From assembly GCA_965237485.1 (NCBI GenBank), contig CBDEFQ010000005.1:42561-106560 (forward strand): DNA of 64,000 bases, written 5' to 3'. How positions within the stretch are numbered: the stretch's first letter is position 1; every line of letters begins with the position of its first letter. Under the pieces are notes generated by a model. The model was given only the letters and a program-made list of their open reading frames with translations. It did not search any database and was not told where the DNA came from. Made by a program: the position numbers and the translations under genes. Shown here piece after piece: positions 26,337 to 35,678 of this stretch. The stretch comes from JAAELZ01 sp965237485 (GTDB lineage Bacteria; Pseudomonadota; Gammaproteobacteria; Arenicellales; Poriferihabitantaceae).

Positions 26337-27850
26337 GCGCTCAGCTTAAGCCGCTGAATCTTTCCTGATGGACCCTTTGGTAATTCATCTAGAATAAACA
26401 CATTCTTGGGCGCTTTGTATGCTCCCAGAGAGTCAATGCACAACTCCCGCAGCTCTTTCTCAGTTACTTGCATCCCAGGACACAAGGCCACACAAGCCAT
26501 AATTTCTTGGCCATAGTGCTCGTCTTCTACGCCAAACGCAGCTGCTTCCAATACAGCAGGGTGGCGATATAACACATCATCAATTTCACGCGGTGCTACG
26601 TTCTCGCCACCTTTAATAATCAGCTCTTTTATGCGTCCTGTGATAAAGTAAAAGCCGTCTTCATCACAATAACTTAAATCTCCGGTATGTAACCAATCAT
26701 CTTGATCGATGGTTTCTTCTGTTGCTTTGGGATTTTTATAGTATCCCTGCATCACGTTATCTCCACGAATCATTAGCTCTCCGATCACCCCAGCGGCGAC
26801 TTGATTGCCATCAGCATCGACTACTTTAGCTTCATTCCCAATTGCCACACCAGGAGACCCATATTTAATGGTGGCAGGCGGCATTGGGTTAGAAAGAATT
26901 TGCGCTGCCGTTTCGCTTAAGCCCATGGTTTCAATAATGCAAATACCGAAGCGTTGTTCAAACTGTTTGTGTTTTGCAGGAGACAAGGCCGCGGAAGCTG
27001 ACCGCCCAAACTTAACCCGTTGCTTTATTTCTTGCATTTGATCAGCAGTTACAGCCTTACCATCGTTCTCAACCAGATAGGAAATAATGGTTGGCACCAC
27101 ACTAAACCAGGTGCATTGATAATGGTGCATGTCCTGCCAAAACAGACTAGCACTAAATTTTGCGCGCATAACTACTTGACTGCCGCTCACTAACGGTGCG
27201 ATTACTGTCACCATCTGCGCGTTAATGTGATACAGCGGAAGTACACACATGGCAACATCATCGGATGTAATTTTGTGCGCAAGCGCTGTGTATCGACCGC
27301 CAGCTATCACGTTTTTATGCGATAACAGCACCCCTTTGGGCACTCCAGTCGTACCAGAGGTATAAATCAATAAGGCGATATCGTCACCACCAATGTTTGA
27401 CTCTGGCACCACCAGATCATCACACAAAGGGGCTTCAATTCCTTGATTTTCACAGGTATCGATGATCATCAAATCACTCGGCAAAGCATTTATAACTTGT
27501 GAGTATTTGGCCTTATAGGTGGCATTAATCAACAACAACGAAGCGTCGGAATGCTTCACAACATAAGTGAGCGCATCTTGACCGCTTCGCGCATTTAAGG
27601 CGAGTACAATACGCCCGCTATACATCACCCCTAGCAGCAATAAGGTGGTCCAATAGCCATTGTCTAATAAGAAAGCAACTGTGGCACCTCGCTCGATATT
27701 ATTTTCTTCAAGCAGCACATTAATTTGGCAACAATGAAATTGTAATTGTGCCCATGTCAGTGTATCGCCTGATTCAGCTATGGTAAGAAAAACTTTATCA
27801 GGGTGGTGCGTTGCGCCCTCATCTACTAGTTGTTTTACCGTTTCCATCAT
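26333..27850 (-). CDS. sauT: Acyl-CoA synthetase, probable sulfoacetate-CoA ligase
   Basis: A 505-residue ANL-superfamily adenylating enzyme. Motifs: P-loop IYTSGTTGVPKGV near residue 165, the A5 GLSETAA, the hinge ITGRIKELIIKGG and the C-terminal catalytic lysine in GPSGKIQRLKL. It starts 8 bases after the sauS-like gene and shares its operon. In Cupriavidus necator sulfoacetate is activated by SauT and reduced by SauS; the same pairing here supports that substrate. The ligase sequence alone would not distinguish it from other small-acid ligases. Confidence 0.75.
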   Translation of the reverse strand: MMETVKQLVDEGATHHPDKVFLTIAESGDTLTWAQLQFHCCQINVLLEENNIERGATVAFLLDNGYWTTLLLLGVMYSGRIVLALNARSGQDALTYVVKHSDASLLLINATYKAKYSQVINALPSDLMIIDTCENQGIEAPLCDDLVVPESNIGGDDIALLIYTSGTTGVPKGVLLSHKNVIAGGRYTALAHKITSDDVAMCVLPLYHINAQMVTVIAPLVSGSQVVMRAKFSASLFWQDMHHYQCTWFSVVPTIISYLVENDGKAVTADQMQEIKQRVKFGRSASAALSPAKHKQFEQRFGICIIETMGLSETAAQILSNPMPPATIKYGSPGVAIGNEAKVVDADGNQVAAGVIGELMIRGDNVMQGYYKNPKATEETIDQDDWLHTGDLSYCDEDGFYFITGRIKELIIKGGENVAPREIDDVLYRHPAVLEAAAFGVEDEHYGQEIMACVALCPGMQVTEKELRELCIDSLGAYKAPKNVFILDELPKGPSGKIQRLKLSA

Positions 27851-27858
27851 TGAATCGA

Positions 27859-29277
27859 TTAGATCGGTTGCGGTTCGATGTTATGCGCTCGCCAATAATC
27901 TGCAAATAGGCCTTCCATCGTTGGTTCATTGGGTTCGATGGTTCTAACTATGCGCGTGGTATTCAGATAATGTTTGTAGTTCATATTATCTGAAATACTA
28001 TTTTCACCCCATGTACCGCAACCCATTGACAAGGAAAAAGGCAAGCCGTTATCAAAACTGCCACCTGTAGCATAGCAATGTATTTGGTTCACTATTACGC
28101 GACATATCGGCAAGTTCAAGCCCAAATATGTCGGTCTTGAATCGTCATTGGTATGGATACTGATTGAATGGCCCTGTCCTTGATAGGCCATAATTTCCTC
28201 AGCGATGTGTGCTGCATGCATAAAATCATTGGCCTTATACACAGTCAACACGGGGGAGAGCTTTTCACCCGAATAAGGGTGCGCTTGACCTATACCAGTC
28301 GATTCAACTAACAATACTTTGGTTGCCGAACTTACACTTGTATCCAAACCGGCTAAATCAGCAATTTCAAAAGCCTTTTTAGCGATCAAAGACTGATTGA
28401 GCTTTCCATCTTGCCACAATTGATTACCTAGCTGCTCGCGGTCATTACTATCGAGCATCACGGCACCGCTTTCGTTAAGCGCAACTAACATCTGATCATA
28501 TACTGCTTCAACAACAACTAGATTATTTTCCGAAGAACAGCTTGTTGCATTATCAAATGACTTAGAGGTTACGATTTTTTTTGCCGCTGATGATAAATCG
28601 GCTGTTTCATCAACGATAGAAACCACATTTCCAGTGCCCACGCCAATGGCTGGGGTGCCACTTGAATAGGCTGCACGCACGTTGTTTTGTGAACCCGTCG
28701 CAATCACTAAGTCTACTTCCTGCATCAGTTGCAATGTGCCCGCCTTGCTAATTGGTGATGGTAAACGTTGCACTAATTCTACGGCTGCCCCCACACGTTG
28801 TAGTTCAAGCTGCATCAATTCAACCAATCGACCACAGGTGTTTGCCCCTTTAGGTGACGGAGCCAGTATCATCGCATTGCCGCATTTGAGTGCATTTAGG
28901 GTTTTATTTGCAGGGGTTGCTGCTGGGTTAGTTGAGGGGACAATCGCGCCTACGACTCCAACAGGACGGGCGATCTCGACTAAACCTTTATCTGGATATT
29001 CCGCTACTATGCCAACCGTCTTGGCCCCTCTTAAATCACGCAACAGTCCCATGGTTTTGCGTCGGTTCTTTACAATTTTGTCTTCGATGTTGCCGAGTCC
29101 AGTATCACTAACCGCCATAGTGGCAAGCTCTGCATTATTAGTTGGGTTGATTATGCTCCACGCCGCTGCAGTTACGACAGTGTCGACTTCTTCTTGTGAA
29201 AAGCCAGCATATATTTTTTGTGCAACTCGGGCGCGCGCTACAGTCTCACTAACGGCAGCTGATACGTCACCATTCAT
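27859..29277 (-). CDS. sauS: Acylating sulfoacetaldehyde dehydrogenase
   Basis: A 472-residue member of the CoA-acylating aldehyde dehydrogenases. It reduces sulfoacetyl-CoA to sulfoacetaldehyde with NAD(P)H. Conserved blocks are DTGLGNIEDKIVKNRRKT, VPSTNPAATPANKTLNALK, and the catalytic Cys247 in FDNATSCSSEN. The FDNATSCSSEN form is that of the SauS type rather than of AdhE or EutE. The next enzyme of the route, Xsc (sulfoacetaldehyde acetyltransferase), is not in the window. It lies about 100 bases downstream of the transporter genes and beyond a terminator-like hairpin. Confidence 0.8.
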   Translation of the reverse strand: MNGDVSAAVSETVARARVAQKIYAGFSQEEVDTVVTAAAWSIINPTNNAELATMAVSDTGLGNIEDKIVKNRRKTMGLLRDLRGAKTVGIVAEYPDKGLVEIARPVGVVGAIVPSTNPAATPANKTLNALKCGNAMILAPSPKGANTCGRLVELMQLELQRVGAAVELVQRLPSPISKAGTLQLMQEVDLVIATGSQNNVRAAYSSGTPAIGVGTGNVVSIVDETADLSSAAKKIVTSKSFDNATSCSSENNLVVVEAVYDQMLVALNESGAVMLDSNDREQLGNQLWQDGKLNQSLIAKKAFEIADLAGLDTSVSSATKVLLVESTGIGQAHPYSGEKLSPVLTVYKANDFMHAAHIAEEIMAYQGQGHSISIHTNDDSRPTYLGLNLPICRVIVNQIHCYATGGSFDNGLPFSLSMGCGTWGENSISDNMNYKHYLNTTRIVRTIEPNEPTMEGLFADYWRAHNIEPQPI

Positions 29278-29300
29278 TTTATTAGATTAATTTCGGGGTT

Positions 29301-29334
29301 AAAAAATGCCGACGACCACACTGGCGCGTCGGCA
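29301..29334 (-). terminator. Intrinsic terminator after tctC
   Basis: Read on the minus strand, tgccgacg and cgtcggca form an 8-bp stem around a 12-base loop, followed at once by six T residues. It sits between tctC and the sauS-like gene, so it should cut down transcription from the transporter genes into the enzymes, or act as an attenuator. Confidence 0.8.
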
Positions 29335-29377
29335 ATCGATATTTCGAGGCATGTTGAAAATTTTCTGCCTTTTCCCT

Positions 29378-30376
29378 TTATTCTTGCTTTAACTCAGCAA
29401 GTAGTTCAGTTAATGCTGTTTGACGTTCAGCCCACATCGCCAATACCTCATCACGAGTCATGATGTTTACTGGTGAATTTGTTTGCTTCATCTTACCCAG
29501 CGTTTTCTTGTCATTAAACATAATTGGCACGGTGGTTGCCAAATGATCTATCACTTCCTGAGGGGTGCCAGCGGGCACCATCAAACCACGAAAGTTAACA
29601 CTAGAATTATCTACATTAATGCCAGATTCTTTAAGTGTAGGGACATTAGGCAAGAACGCATGACGCTCTAAATCTGCAACAGCCAAGATTTTAATGTCGC
29701 CACCAGCGCGGGCGGCATCTGACAAATTATTAAAACCCGCCATAGTATCGCCTGCTTTCACTAAGGTCATTGCGCCTACGCCACCTTTTCCCGGCACATA
29801 AGTCATTTCAGCACCTGTTGCTTTAGCTAACTGAAGGTGAGCGATGTGATGCCCGACAAACTTGCCCGCACCACTGACTGTTAACTTGCCTGGATTTGCT
29901 TTGGCAAATTCTACCAACTCACCCGCAGTGTTGAACTGACTGTCTTTTCCAACAATTAATACCGCTGGATCAGCCCCCCAGTTACCAACAGGTTCTAGGT
30001 TATCGATGTTGTATTTTGTATCAAATACGATTGATTGAGCAATAAAATGCGGCACGTTATAAGCCGCCAGCATGTAGCCATCTTTCGGGGCCCTTTCAGC
30101 AAACCAATTCCAACCTTTTCGTCCGCCAGCGCCCGGCTTGTTAGTTATATAAATTGGCTGACCAACGGAAATTGGCCCATCGTCTTTCATTTTTGCAGAT
30201 GCCAATGTGGCTATACGTGCTTGGAAATCTGTCGCACCGCCAGGATTGTATGCAACCATAACCCCAATTGGACGATCAGGATAACTTTCTGCTTTTGCTG
30301 TCGATGCACCTAGCATCAACAAACTCGCACTCAGTGCGATACTTATTTTTGATAATTTACGAGTAATGGGTTTCAT
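29378..30376 (-). CDS. tctC: Tripartite tricarboxylate transporter substrate-binding protein (TctC)
   Basis: A 332-residue periplasmic binding protein (Bug/TctC family) with a signal peptide: basic MKPITRKLSK, hydrophobic core, cleavage near AKAESYPDRP (about 29/30). The YPDRPI start of the mature chain and the NKPGAGG loop are typical. It delivers the substrate to the TctAB membrane pair encoded upstream. Its place beside sauS/sauT suggests sulfoacetate or another small sulfonate as ligand, which is inference. Confidence 0.88.
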   Translation of the reverse strand: MKPITRKLSKISIALSASLLMLGASTAKAESYPDRPIGVMVAYNPGGATDFQARIATLASAKMKDDGPISVGQPIYITNKPGAGGRKGWNWFAERAPKDGYMLAAYNVPHFIAQSIVFDTKYNIDNLEPVGNWGADPAVLIVGKDSQFNTAGELVEFAKANPGKLTVSGAGKFVGHHIAHLQLAKATGAEMTYVPGKGGVGAMTLVKAGDTMAGFNNLSDAARAGGDIKILAVADLERHAFLPNVPTLKESGINVDNSSVNFRGLMVPAGTPQEVIDHLATTVPIMFNDKKTLGKMKQTNSPVNIMTRDEVLAMWAERQTALTELLAELKQE

Positions 30377-30452
30377 TTCGTTCCTCCTAAGAATGTTGTA
30401 TTAGTTAAAAAAATATTAAGATTTAGCGTGTATACAAGTGCTGGTGATGTAA

Positions 30453-30914
30453 TTACAGAAGTAAACCGGTTGGCGTACGTACATGCAATAATTTCCAAAA
30501 CAGCACATACAGCACTGCCATGAATATGGTCGCGACAATAATTTTATATACCAATGCCTTAGAGTCGAAAGCTCCACGTTTACCATATAGCATGGTAATC
30601 GCTACAAAAGCCAAGAAAGAGCTGATATAAAAACCAACTGTTTCAATAAATAAGATATAAACGACCCCAAGCGATAGACCAGGCAGCAAGGAAGACCAGT
30701 TTATTAATTGATCAGTTGGCTTATTGTTCGAAGCATTGTCTTTAACCACACTATAAACAAGCAGCCCCGCAAGTATCGCTATACAGATTGCTACAATACG
30801 TGGAAATAAATACACTTCGGCATCGGTTCGATAAAAAGAGCAAGCCAATACAATAACTGCAATCAATCCCGCCCAGAAGGCACTTAGGTTTTCTCTTGAT
30901 TTGAACCAGTTCAT
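30453..30914 (-). CDS. tctB: Tripartite tricarboxylate transporter small membrane subunit (TctB)
   Basis: A 153-residue protein with four hydrophobic segments (about 13-30, 38-56, 72-103 and 117-140), the layout of TctB. Its ATG overlaps the tctA stop by 4 bases (ATGA), so the two are translationally coupled. Sequence conservation in this family is low; the assignment rests on topology and neighbours. Confidence 0.85.
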   Translation of the reverse strand: MNWFKSRENLSAFWAGLIAVIVLACSFYRTDAEVYLFPRIVAICIAILAGLLVYSVVKDNASNNKPTDQLINWSSLLPGLSLGVVYILFIETVGFYISSFLAFVAITMLYGKRGAFDSKALVYKIIVATIFMAVLYVLFWKLLHVRTPTGLLL

Positions 30915-32404
30915 CCTGCTCGATTGCGCATTTTAGCGCCTGAGTAAACGCTATACACTACAGATAGGACACAAAGAAATATCAACACAATATTTATTGG
31001 TCCGTTAGTAAAGTAGCTAAACAAGCCGTCGCGGCTACCGGCAATCAATGAGCCTTGTAGGAAACTGTCTTCAGCTATGGGGCCGAGAATTATTCCCAAT
31101 ACGACTGGCGCCGCGCTAAAACCAAACTTACTGCCGAAAAACATAAATACTCCGAGGGCGGTCATAACCAATACGTCGGAGTAACTGGTCTGAATACTAA
31201 AAGTACCAAATACCGCCAAAATTAAAATGGCGGCTGCCATAAAATGATTAGGAACTTTCATAATCCAACCACTATGTTGGCTAAGCATTAAGCCAATCAC
31301 CAACATAAATACTTGCGCAACGATTAGAGAATTAATAAATGTCCATGTGGTCCCTGCATGAATCGTAAATAGATCTGGGCCTGGGAATAAACCATGAATC
31401 AACAGTCCACCCAATAAAACAGCCGCGGTTGGGCTACCGGGAATGCTCAGCGTTAATAGTGGTACCAGCGAAGGGCCAACCATTCCATTATTTGCAGACT
31501 CAGCTGCGATTACCCCATCTGGTTCCCCTTCCCCAAAAGCTTCTGGGTTTTTACTAAGTTTTTTAACCTGATCATAGGCCACCAAACCCGCAATTTGGCC
31601 GCCTGCACCAGGAATAATTCCGACAACAATACCCACTATTGAGCCTATAGTCAGCGCTTTAACGCGACCTAAGTTGTACATTACGGAGCGTATTAACCTA
31701 GATTCACCTAAAGCATGGACAGGGGAGTTCTGGTCATTACGAGCCTCCTCAATCAAGGTTAGCACCTGAGGAATTGCGAATAAACCAATTAACGCTGCCA
31801 CAATATGAATTCCACTTTCTAAGTGCTCGGTGTATACAAAACGATCTTCTCCTAGCATCGGGTTTGCACCGATCGTTGATAAGCCTATCCCGAACAAGCC
31901 TGACGACAATCCTTTGACAACGGACTTGCTGCCTATTGTGCCGATTACCGTAATACCTAATATGGCAATCCAAAATAACTCAGATGGCCCGAATTCCAGC
32001 GCTAACTTTGCCAACGGGGGGGTGAAAAAGATCAATACTAAAATACCGAGCACGCCGCCAACAAAGGAACTAGCAAAGCAATAGTGCAAGGCTTCGGCTG
32101 CCCGCCCTTGTGCTGCCAGTTTGTGACCATCCAAAGCAGTTGCTATATTCGCGGGTGCGCCAGGCACGTTTACCAAGATTGCACTAATTGCTCCGCCCGC
32201 CACTGTTGAGGTGTACATCGCACCCAGCAATATCAGCCCAGCAGCAGGTTCCATATGAAAAGTAAAAGGGATCATTAACGCTACAGCCATAGTCGGACTC
32301 AGGCCGGGCAACGCACCAAGGATTAACCCCACAAAAGTGCCACCAATTAAAAGAGCAATGTGGTATACCGTAAAAACATTGCCAAAGTAGTTAAGAAACT
32401 CCAA
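30911..32404 (-). CDS. tctA: Tripartite tricarboxylate transporter large membrane subunit (TctA)
   Basis: A 497-residue membrane protein with about twelve helices. The first conserved TctA motif, GLILGALPGLSPTMAVALMIP (about residues 25-45), and the second, GIVVGIIPGAGGQIAGLVAYD (about 256-276), are both present, the internal repeat of the family. It is the first gene of the transporter set, divergent from the GntR gene, so the intervening 157 bases should carry both promoters. Confidence 0.92.
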   Translation of the reverse strand: MEFLNYFGNVFTVYHIALLIGGTFVGLILGALPGLSPTMAVALMIPFTFHMEPAAGLILLGAMYTSTVAGGAISAILVNVPGAPANIATALDGHKLAAQGRAAEALHYCFASSFVGGVLGILVLIFFTPPLAKLALEFGPSELFWIAILGITVIGTIGSKSVVKGLSSGLFGIGLSTIGANPMLGEDRFVYTEHLESGIHIVAALIGLFAIPQVLTLIEEARNDQNSPVHALGESRLIRSVMYNLGRVKALTIGSIVGIVVGIIPGAGGQIAGLVAYDQVKKLSKNPEAFGEGEPDGVIAAESANNGMVGPSLVPLLTLSIPGSPTAAVLLGGLLIHGLFPGPDLFTIHAGTTWTFINSLIVAQVFMLVIGLMLSQHSGWIMKVPNHFMAAAILILAVFGTFSIQTSYSDVLVMTALGVFMFFGSKFGFSAAPVVLGIILGPIAEDSFLQGSLIAGSRDGLFSYFTNGPINIVLIFLCVLSVVYSVYSGAKMRNRAG

Positions 32405-32470
32405 TTATTAATTACCTGGGTTATCGAGCAGAAAAAAAAGTACTATTAATTTATAATATACATCATATCA

Positions 32471-32484
32471 CTCATATACATGAG
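32471..32484. promoter_or_regulatory. Candidate GntR operator (ctcat-N4-atgag)
   Basis: A 5-4-5 inverted repeat, ctcatatacatgag, lies between the divergent tctA and gntR-type genes. A HutC-type GntR regulator usually binds such a short palindrome in its own divergent promoter region. Only one copy is seen, so the call is tentative. Confidence 0.4.
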
Positions 32485-32561
32485 TTAGTTCAGGCAATAC
32501 TAGTCTCGAACAACCAAACTTGTCAATAGGCAGATTTGAACAATACTCAATTAAAACAGAC

Positions 32562-33311
32562 ATGCACAAACTTGATGACCACTACAGTCTCTCACGACAA
32601 CGCAAGGCAGAACCACTGTATCAAGTGGTTGAGAACCATATCAAGAGCCAAGTTAAAGCCGGTTCCTTGGTGCCAGGAGACTTAATCTTATCGGAACCAC
32701 GTTTATCCAAAGAATTGAATGTAAGCCAAGGCACAGTCAAGAAGGCCATAGACAACTTAGTGTGGCAAGGCTTGCTATACCGCCATCAGGGCAAAGGTAC
32801 CTTTGTTTCCCGTATTGACTTCAACAATAGTCTATTTCGCTTTTTCTCTTATGGAGATGAAAAAGGTGAAGATGTGCGTATTCGCAAAAGTACAACCGAC
32901 CGGCGTTTAGAACCTGGGTCGCCAGAGACTTGCAATCGACTTAGAGTAGCTACCGGTACGCCATTACTCTATATTGAACGTATTGGCCTCGTTGACCAGC
33001 ACCCTACTTTCATTGAGAATTCATGGTGGATAGCGGATTTGGTGCCCAATTTAGAAAAGGAAGAAACTCATATTCCCGACCTTTTTTATGCGCTAATTGT
33101 TGACCAATACAATATCCCAATTGTGCGCGCTGAAGAAACACTCACCGCAGCTGCATGCGACTTGACGACTTCGTCCAAGCTTAATATCGAGGCTAATTCA
33201 CCTGTTGTGGTACTAAATCGAACCACTTACACGGTAAACGATAAGATAGTTGAAGTGCGGACCACTAAAGGCCGCGCAGACCGCTTTAGCTACAAACGTG
33301 AAATTCGCTAA
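32562..33311 (+). CDS. GntR-family transcriptional regulator (HutC/UTRA type)
   Basis: About 249 residues from the ATG at 32562; a TTG at 32520 would add 14 residues. The N-terminal winged helix has YQVVENHIKSQVKAGSLVPG, SEPRLSKELNVSQGTVKKAI and the wing RHQGKGTFV. The C-terminal UTRA domain (about 95-245) binds a small effector. It is divergent from the transporter-sauS-sauT genes and is the likely local regulator of sulfoacetate use. SauR of Cupriavidus belongs to a different family, so the regulator is not conserved. Confidence 0.85.
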   Translation: MHKLDDHYSLSRQRKAEPLYQVVENHIKSQVKAGSLVPGDLILSEPRLSKELNVSQGTVKKAIDNLVWQGLLYRHQGKGTFVSRIDFNNSLFRFFSYGDEKGEDVRIRKSTTDRRLEPGSPETCNRLRVATGTPLLYIERIGLVDQHPTFIENSWWIADLVPNLEKEETHIPDLFYALIVDQYNIPIVRAEETLTAAACDLTTSSKLNIEANSPVVVLNRTTYTVNDKIVEVRTTKGRADRFSYKREIR

Positions 33312-33686
33312 GTAGGCTGTTTTTGTCAGATAGACGCTTACTAAGTGAGTTCCTAGAGCTTAAATGTCTTAGGGAACGCATCTGCTTACAACCCCTTGCG
33401 CACCTTTTGATATAGCTTTGTGAATATCTATATACAATCCATTTATTAAGTTGGGCCTGCCGGATAATAAGTTTTGCTAATGCGAAAGTGCCGCTTTGAT
33501 CTATTTTCCTGCCGTGTTCGCCCAATGGAACAACCACGAGTTCACACACCAGAAAGCTATTCTCAACTTACTACTTTATCGCTACGCAAATTATTAACCG
33601 ATAAGCCAAAGTTGATAGATAATTTGGTCACAAAATAATTGAATTTTATCTCCCCCCAGCAAGCAAATTGGAACGATTACACCAAA
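33312..33686. other. Intergenic stretch upstream of the PqqD-glycosyltransferase gene
   Basis: No conserved gene recognised. It contains a 52-codon open frame (33480-33638, plus strand), beginning MRKCRFDLFSCRVRPMEQ, described in the findings; it has no evident ribosome binding site and no known relatives. Confidence 0.4.
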
Positions 33687-33715
33687 TTGACCCTGGCCGA
33701 TATAAACTCTATAAT
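33687..33715 (+). promoter_or_regulatory. Sigma-70 promoter of the PqqD-glycosyltransferase gene
   Basis: ttgacc (33687-33692) and tataat (33710-33715) are separated by 17 bases, close to perfect consensus for both boxes and spacing. Transcription would start near 33722, leaving a leader of about 35 bases before the ATG at 33758. Confidence 0.75.
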
Positions 33716-33757
33716 TGATCAAAATTAATTGACAAGTTCAGGGGCAAGTTTAGCAAA

Positions 33758-35572
33758 ATGCAAAATATCTCGATTGATAACGACGTGCTCGTTCCCCGTC
33801 TTGCTGATGGTTGGGTGATCTCCCAAACAGATACACGGGTTGACTTGGACAATGCGGCAAAAAAACAGCGCTTCGAAATTAATGCGGTAACTGCCGAAAT
33901 AATTCAGTTGTGCGACGGATCTACGTCGTTTGCGAAAATAATTGCAGACCTTTGCTCTAAATATCCTGAAGCTGCAACAGAGATACAAAACGACGTCGAG
34001 ACTGTAATACGAGAATTACATGAGCACGGCGTTATCGCCTTCGCTCCGACGAACACCAACCCTAAGGTTTACCCGATTCCCGCGCGTTCTCCCGCTCATG
34101 CCAAACGTAAACTGTGTATCGGCATGGCCACCTATGACGACTATGATGGAGTGTATTTTTCGCTCCAAGCTATTCGGCTTTACCACAGCGAAATTCTTGA
34201 TGATGTGGAGTTCGTAGTAATAGATAACCATCCAAGCGGCCCTTGCGCAGACAGTCTGCAAAAGCTCGGCCAATGGATAAAAAACTATCGGTATGTCCCG
34301 TGCGATAGCATAAAGGGAACAGCAGTACGTGACCTGGTTTTTAGAGAAGCAAATGCCGACTACGTGCTTTGTATGGACTCTCACGTGTTTTTGGCACCCG
34401 GATCATTGCAAAGATTAATGGACTATTTTAAAGCTAACCCAAGCTGTAAAGACCTTTTGCAAGGCCCTCTATTATATGATGATTTGGCGAATATATCCTC
34501 CCATTTCAAACCAGAGTGGAGCACAGGGATGTACGGCACTTGGGCTTATGATGAGCGCGCTAAAAACATAGACGGCGACGCATTCGATATTCCCATGCAA
34601 GGTTTAGGCACTTTCTGCTGCGCTAAGGCTGTCTGGCCAGGTTTTAACTCACGTTTCACTGGGTTTGGCGGCGAAGAAGGTTATATTCACGAAAAGTTTC
34701 GCCAAGCAGGCGGCAGAACATTATGCCTGCCTTTTCTACGCTGGATGCATCGCTTTAACCGACCGCTTGGCACGCGGTATGTGGTCAGTTGGGAAGATAG
34801 AATCAGAAACTACTTGATTGGTTGCGACGAGTTAGACTTAGATATTTCGGCAGTCACTAATCACTTCGAACAACATCTAGGGTTTGAACAAACTGCTAGG
34901 GCATTGGCAAATTTTGTTACAGAAAGAGATAACTCATTTTATGAAATTGACGCCATTTATTGCATCAACTTAGATAGCCAACCTAACAAATGGGACAAGG
35001 TGTTAGAACAGGCTAAAGTGCTAAAGATCGATCATCGAATTAGGCGATTTTCTGCTATAGAAACAGCCGAAAACCATCATATAGGCTGTGCACTATCTCA
35101 CCGTGAAATAGTGCAAACAGCTCATGATCAAGGGTTTAAGAATGTATTAGTGTTAGAAGATGATGTGATTTTTAGTACCGATGTTTTAAAAACGTTGGAA
35201 CGTTGCCTTATAGAGATAAAAACCATTGCGTGGGATCTACTTTTTTTAGGCGGCCACTGCTGGGGAGTCAAATACCCTTTACTGGCTAACTCCACTTTCA
35301 CAAGAGTAATTCCTACAACAGAGCCAGGCCCAACTTGCACCCATGCAGTTCTCTATAATCAATCTAGTTATCACACCATATTAAGCGAATTCCCAAGCGA
35401 GCCAGAAGAAATGGCATGCCATCTCAAGAAGGAATACCTGGCTATAGATCAATATTTTCGTTTAAATAATGACATGGTTAGTTTACTAATTGAGCCAATA
35501 GTCGCAACTCAACCCCCTCTTTTAAAACAAGAAAGATCAAGTTTTACTCCCTTGCTATCAGATTCACATTAG
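33758..35572 (+). CDS. PqqD-like domain fused to GT2 and GT25 glycosyltransferase domains
   Basis: A 604-residue, apparently cytosolic three-domain protein. Residues about 8-95 resemble PqqD, the RiPP precursor-recognition fold (FEINAVTAEIIQLCDG at 39-54, then a helical C-terminus). Residues about 117-345 are a GT-A family 2 glycosyltransferase: nucleotide-binding IGMATYDDYDG, the DxD-like MDSH at 206-209 and GFGGEEGYIHEKF near 302-314. Residues about 395-590 are a GT25-type transferase with YCINLDSQPNKW, GCALSHRE (443-450) and VLEDD (465-469). The combination suggests a glycosyltransferase directed to a peptide by its PqqD domain. The target is unknown and no precursor gene is certain. It is alone behind its own strong promoter. 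Confidence 0.85.
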   Translation: MQNISIDNDVLVPRLADGWVISQTDTRVDLDNAAKKQRFEINAVTAEIIQLCDGSTSFAKIIADLCSKYPEAATEIQNDVETVIRELHEHGVIAFAPTNTNPKVYPIPARSPAHAKRKLCIGMATYDDYDGVYFSLQAIRLYHSEILDDVEFVVIDNHPSGPCADSLQKLGQWIKNYRYVPCDSIKGTAVRDLVFREANADYVLCMDSHVFLAPGSLQRLMDYFKANPSCKDLLQGPLLYDDLANISSHFKPEWSTGMYGTWAYDERAKNIDGDAFDIPMQGLGTFCCAKAVWPGFNSRFTGFGGEEGYIHEKFRQAGGRTLCLPFLRWMHRFNRPLGTRYVVSWEDRIRNYLIGCDELDLDISAVTNHFEQHLGFEQTARALANFVTERDNSFYEIDAIYCINLDSQPNKWDKVLEQAKVLKIDHRIRRFSAIETAENHHIGCALSHREIVQTAHDQGFKNVLVLEDDVIFSTDVLKTLERCLIEIKTIAWDLLFLGGHCWGVKYPLLANSTFTRVIPTTEPGPTCTHAVLYNQSSYHTILSEFPSEPEEMACHLKKEYLAIDQYFRLNNDMVSLLIEPIVATQPPLLKQERSSFTPLLSDSH

Positions 35573-35678
35573 AACTAGAAACTTAAATAACTTCGCGGTC
35601 TAACAAACTATTGAAGTGGACCGTTGCCCCGGTTGCGAATTACAGAACTCAAAAGCTTGCATCACTCACCAGAATAGC

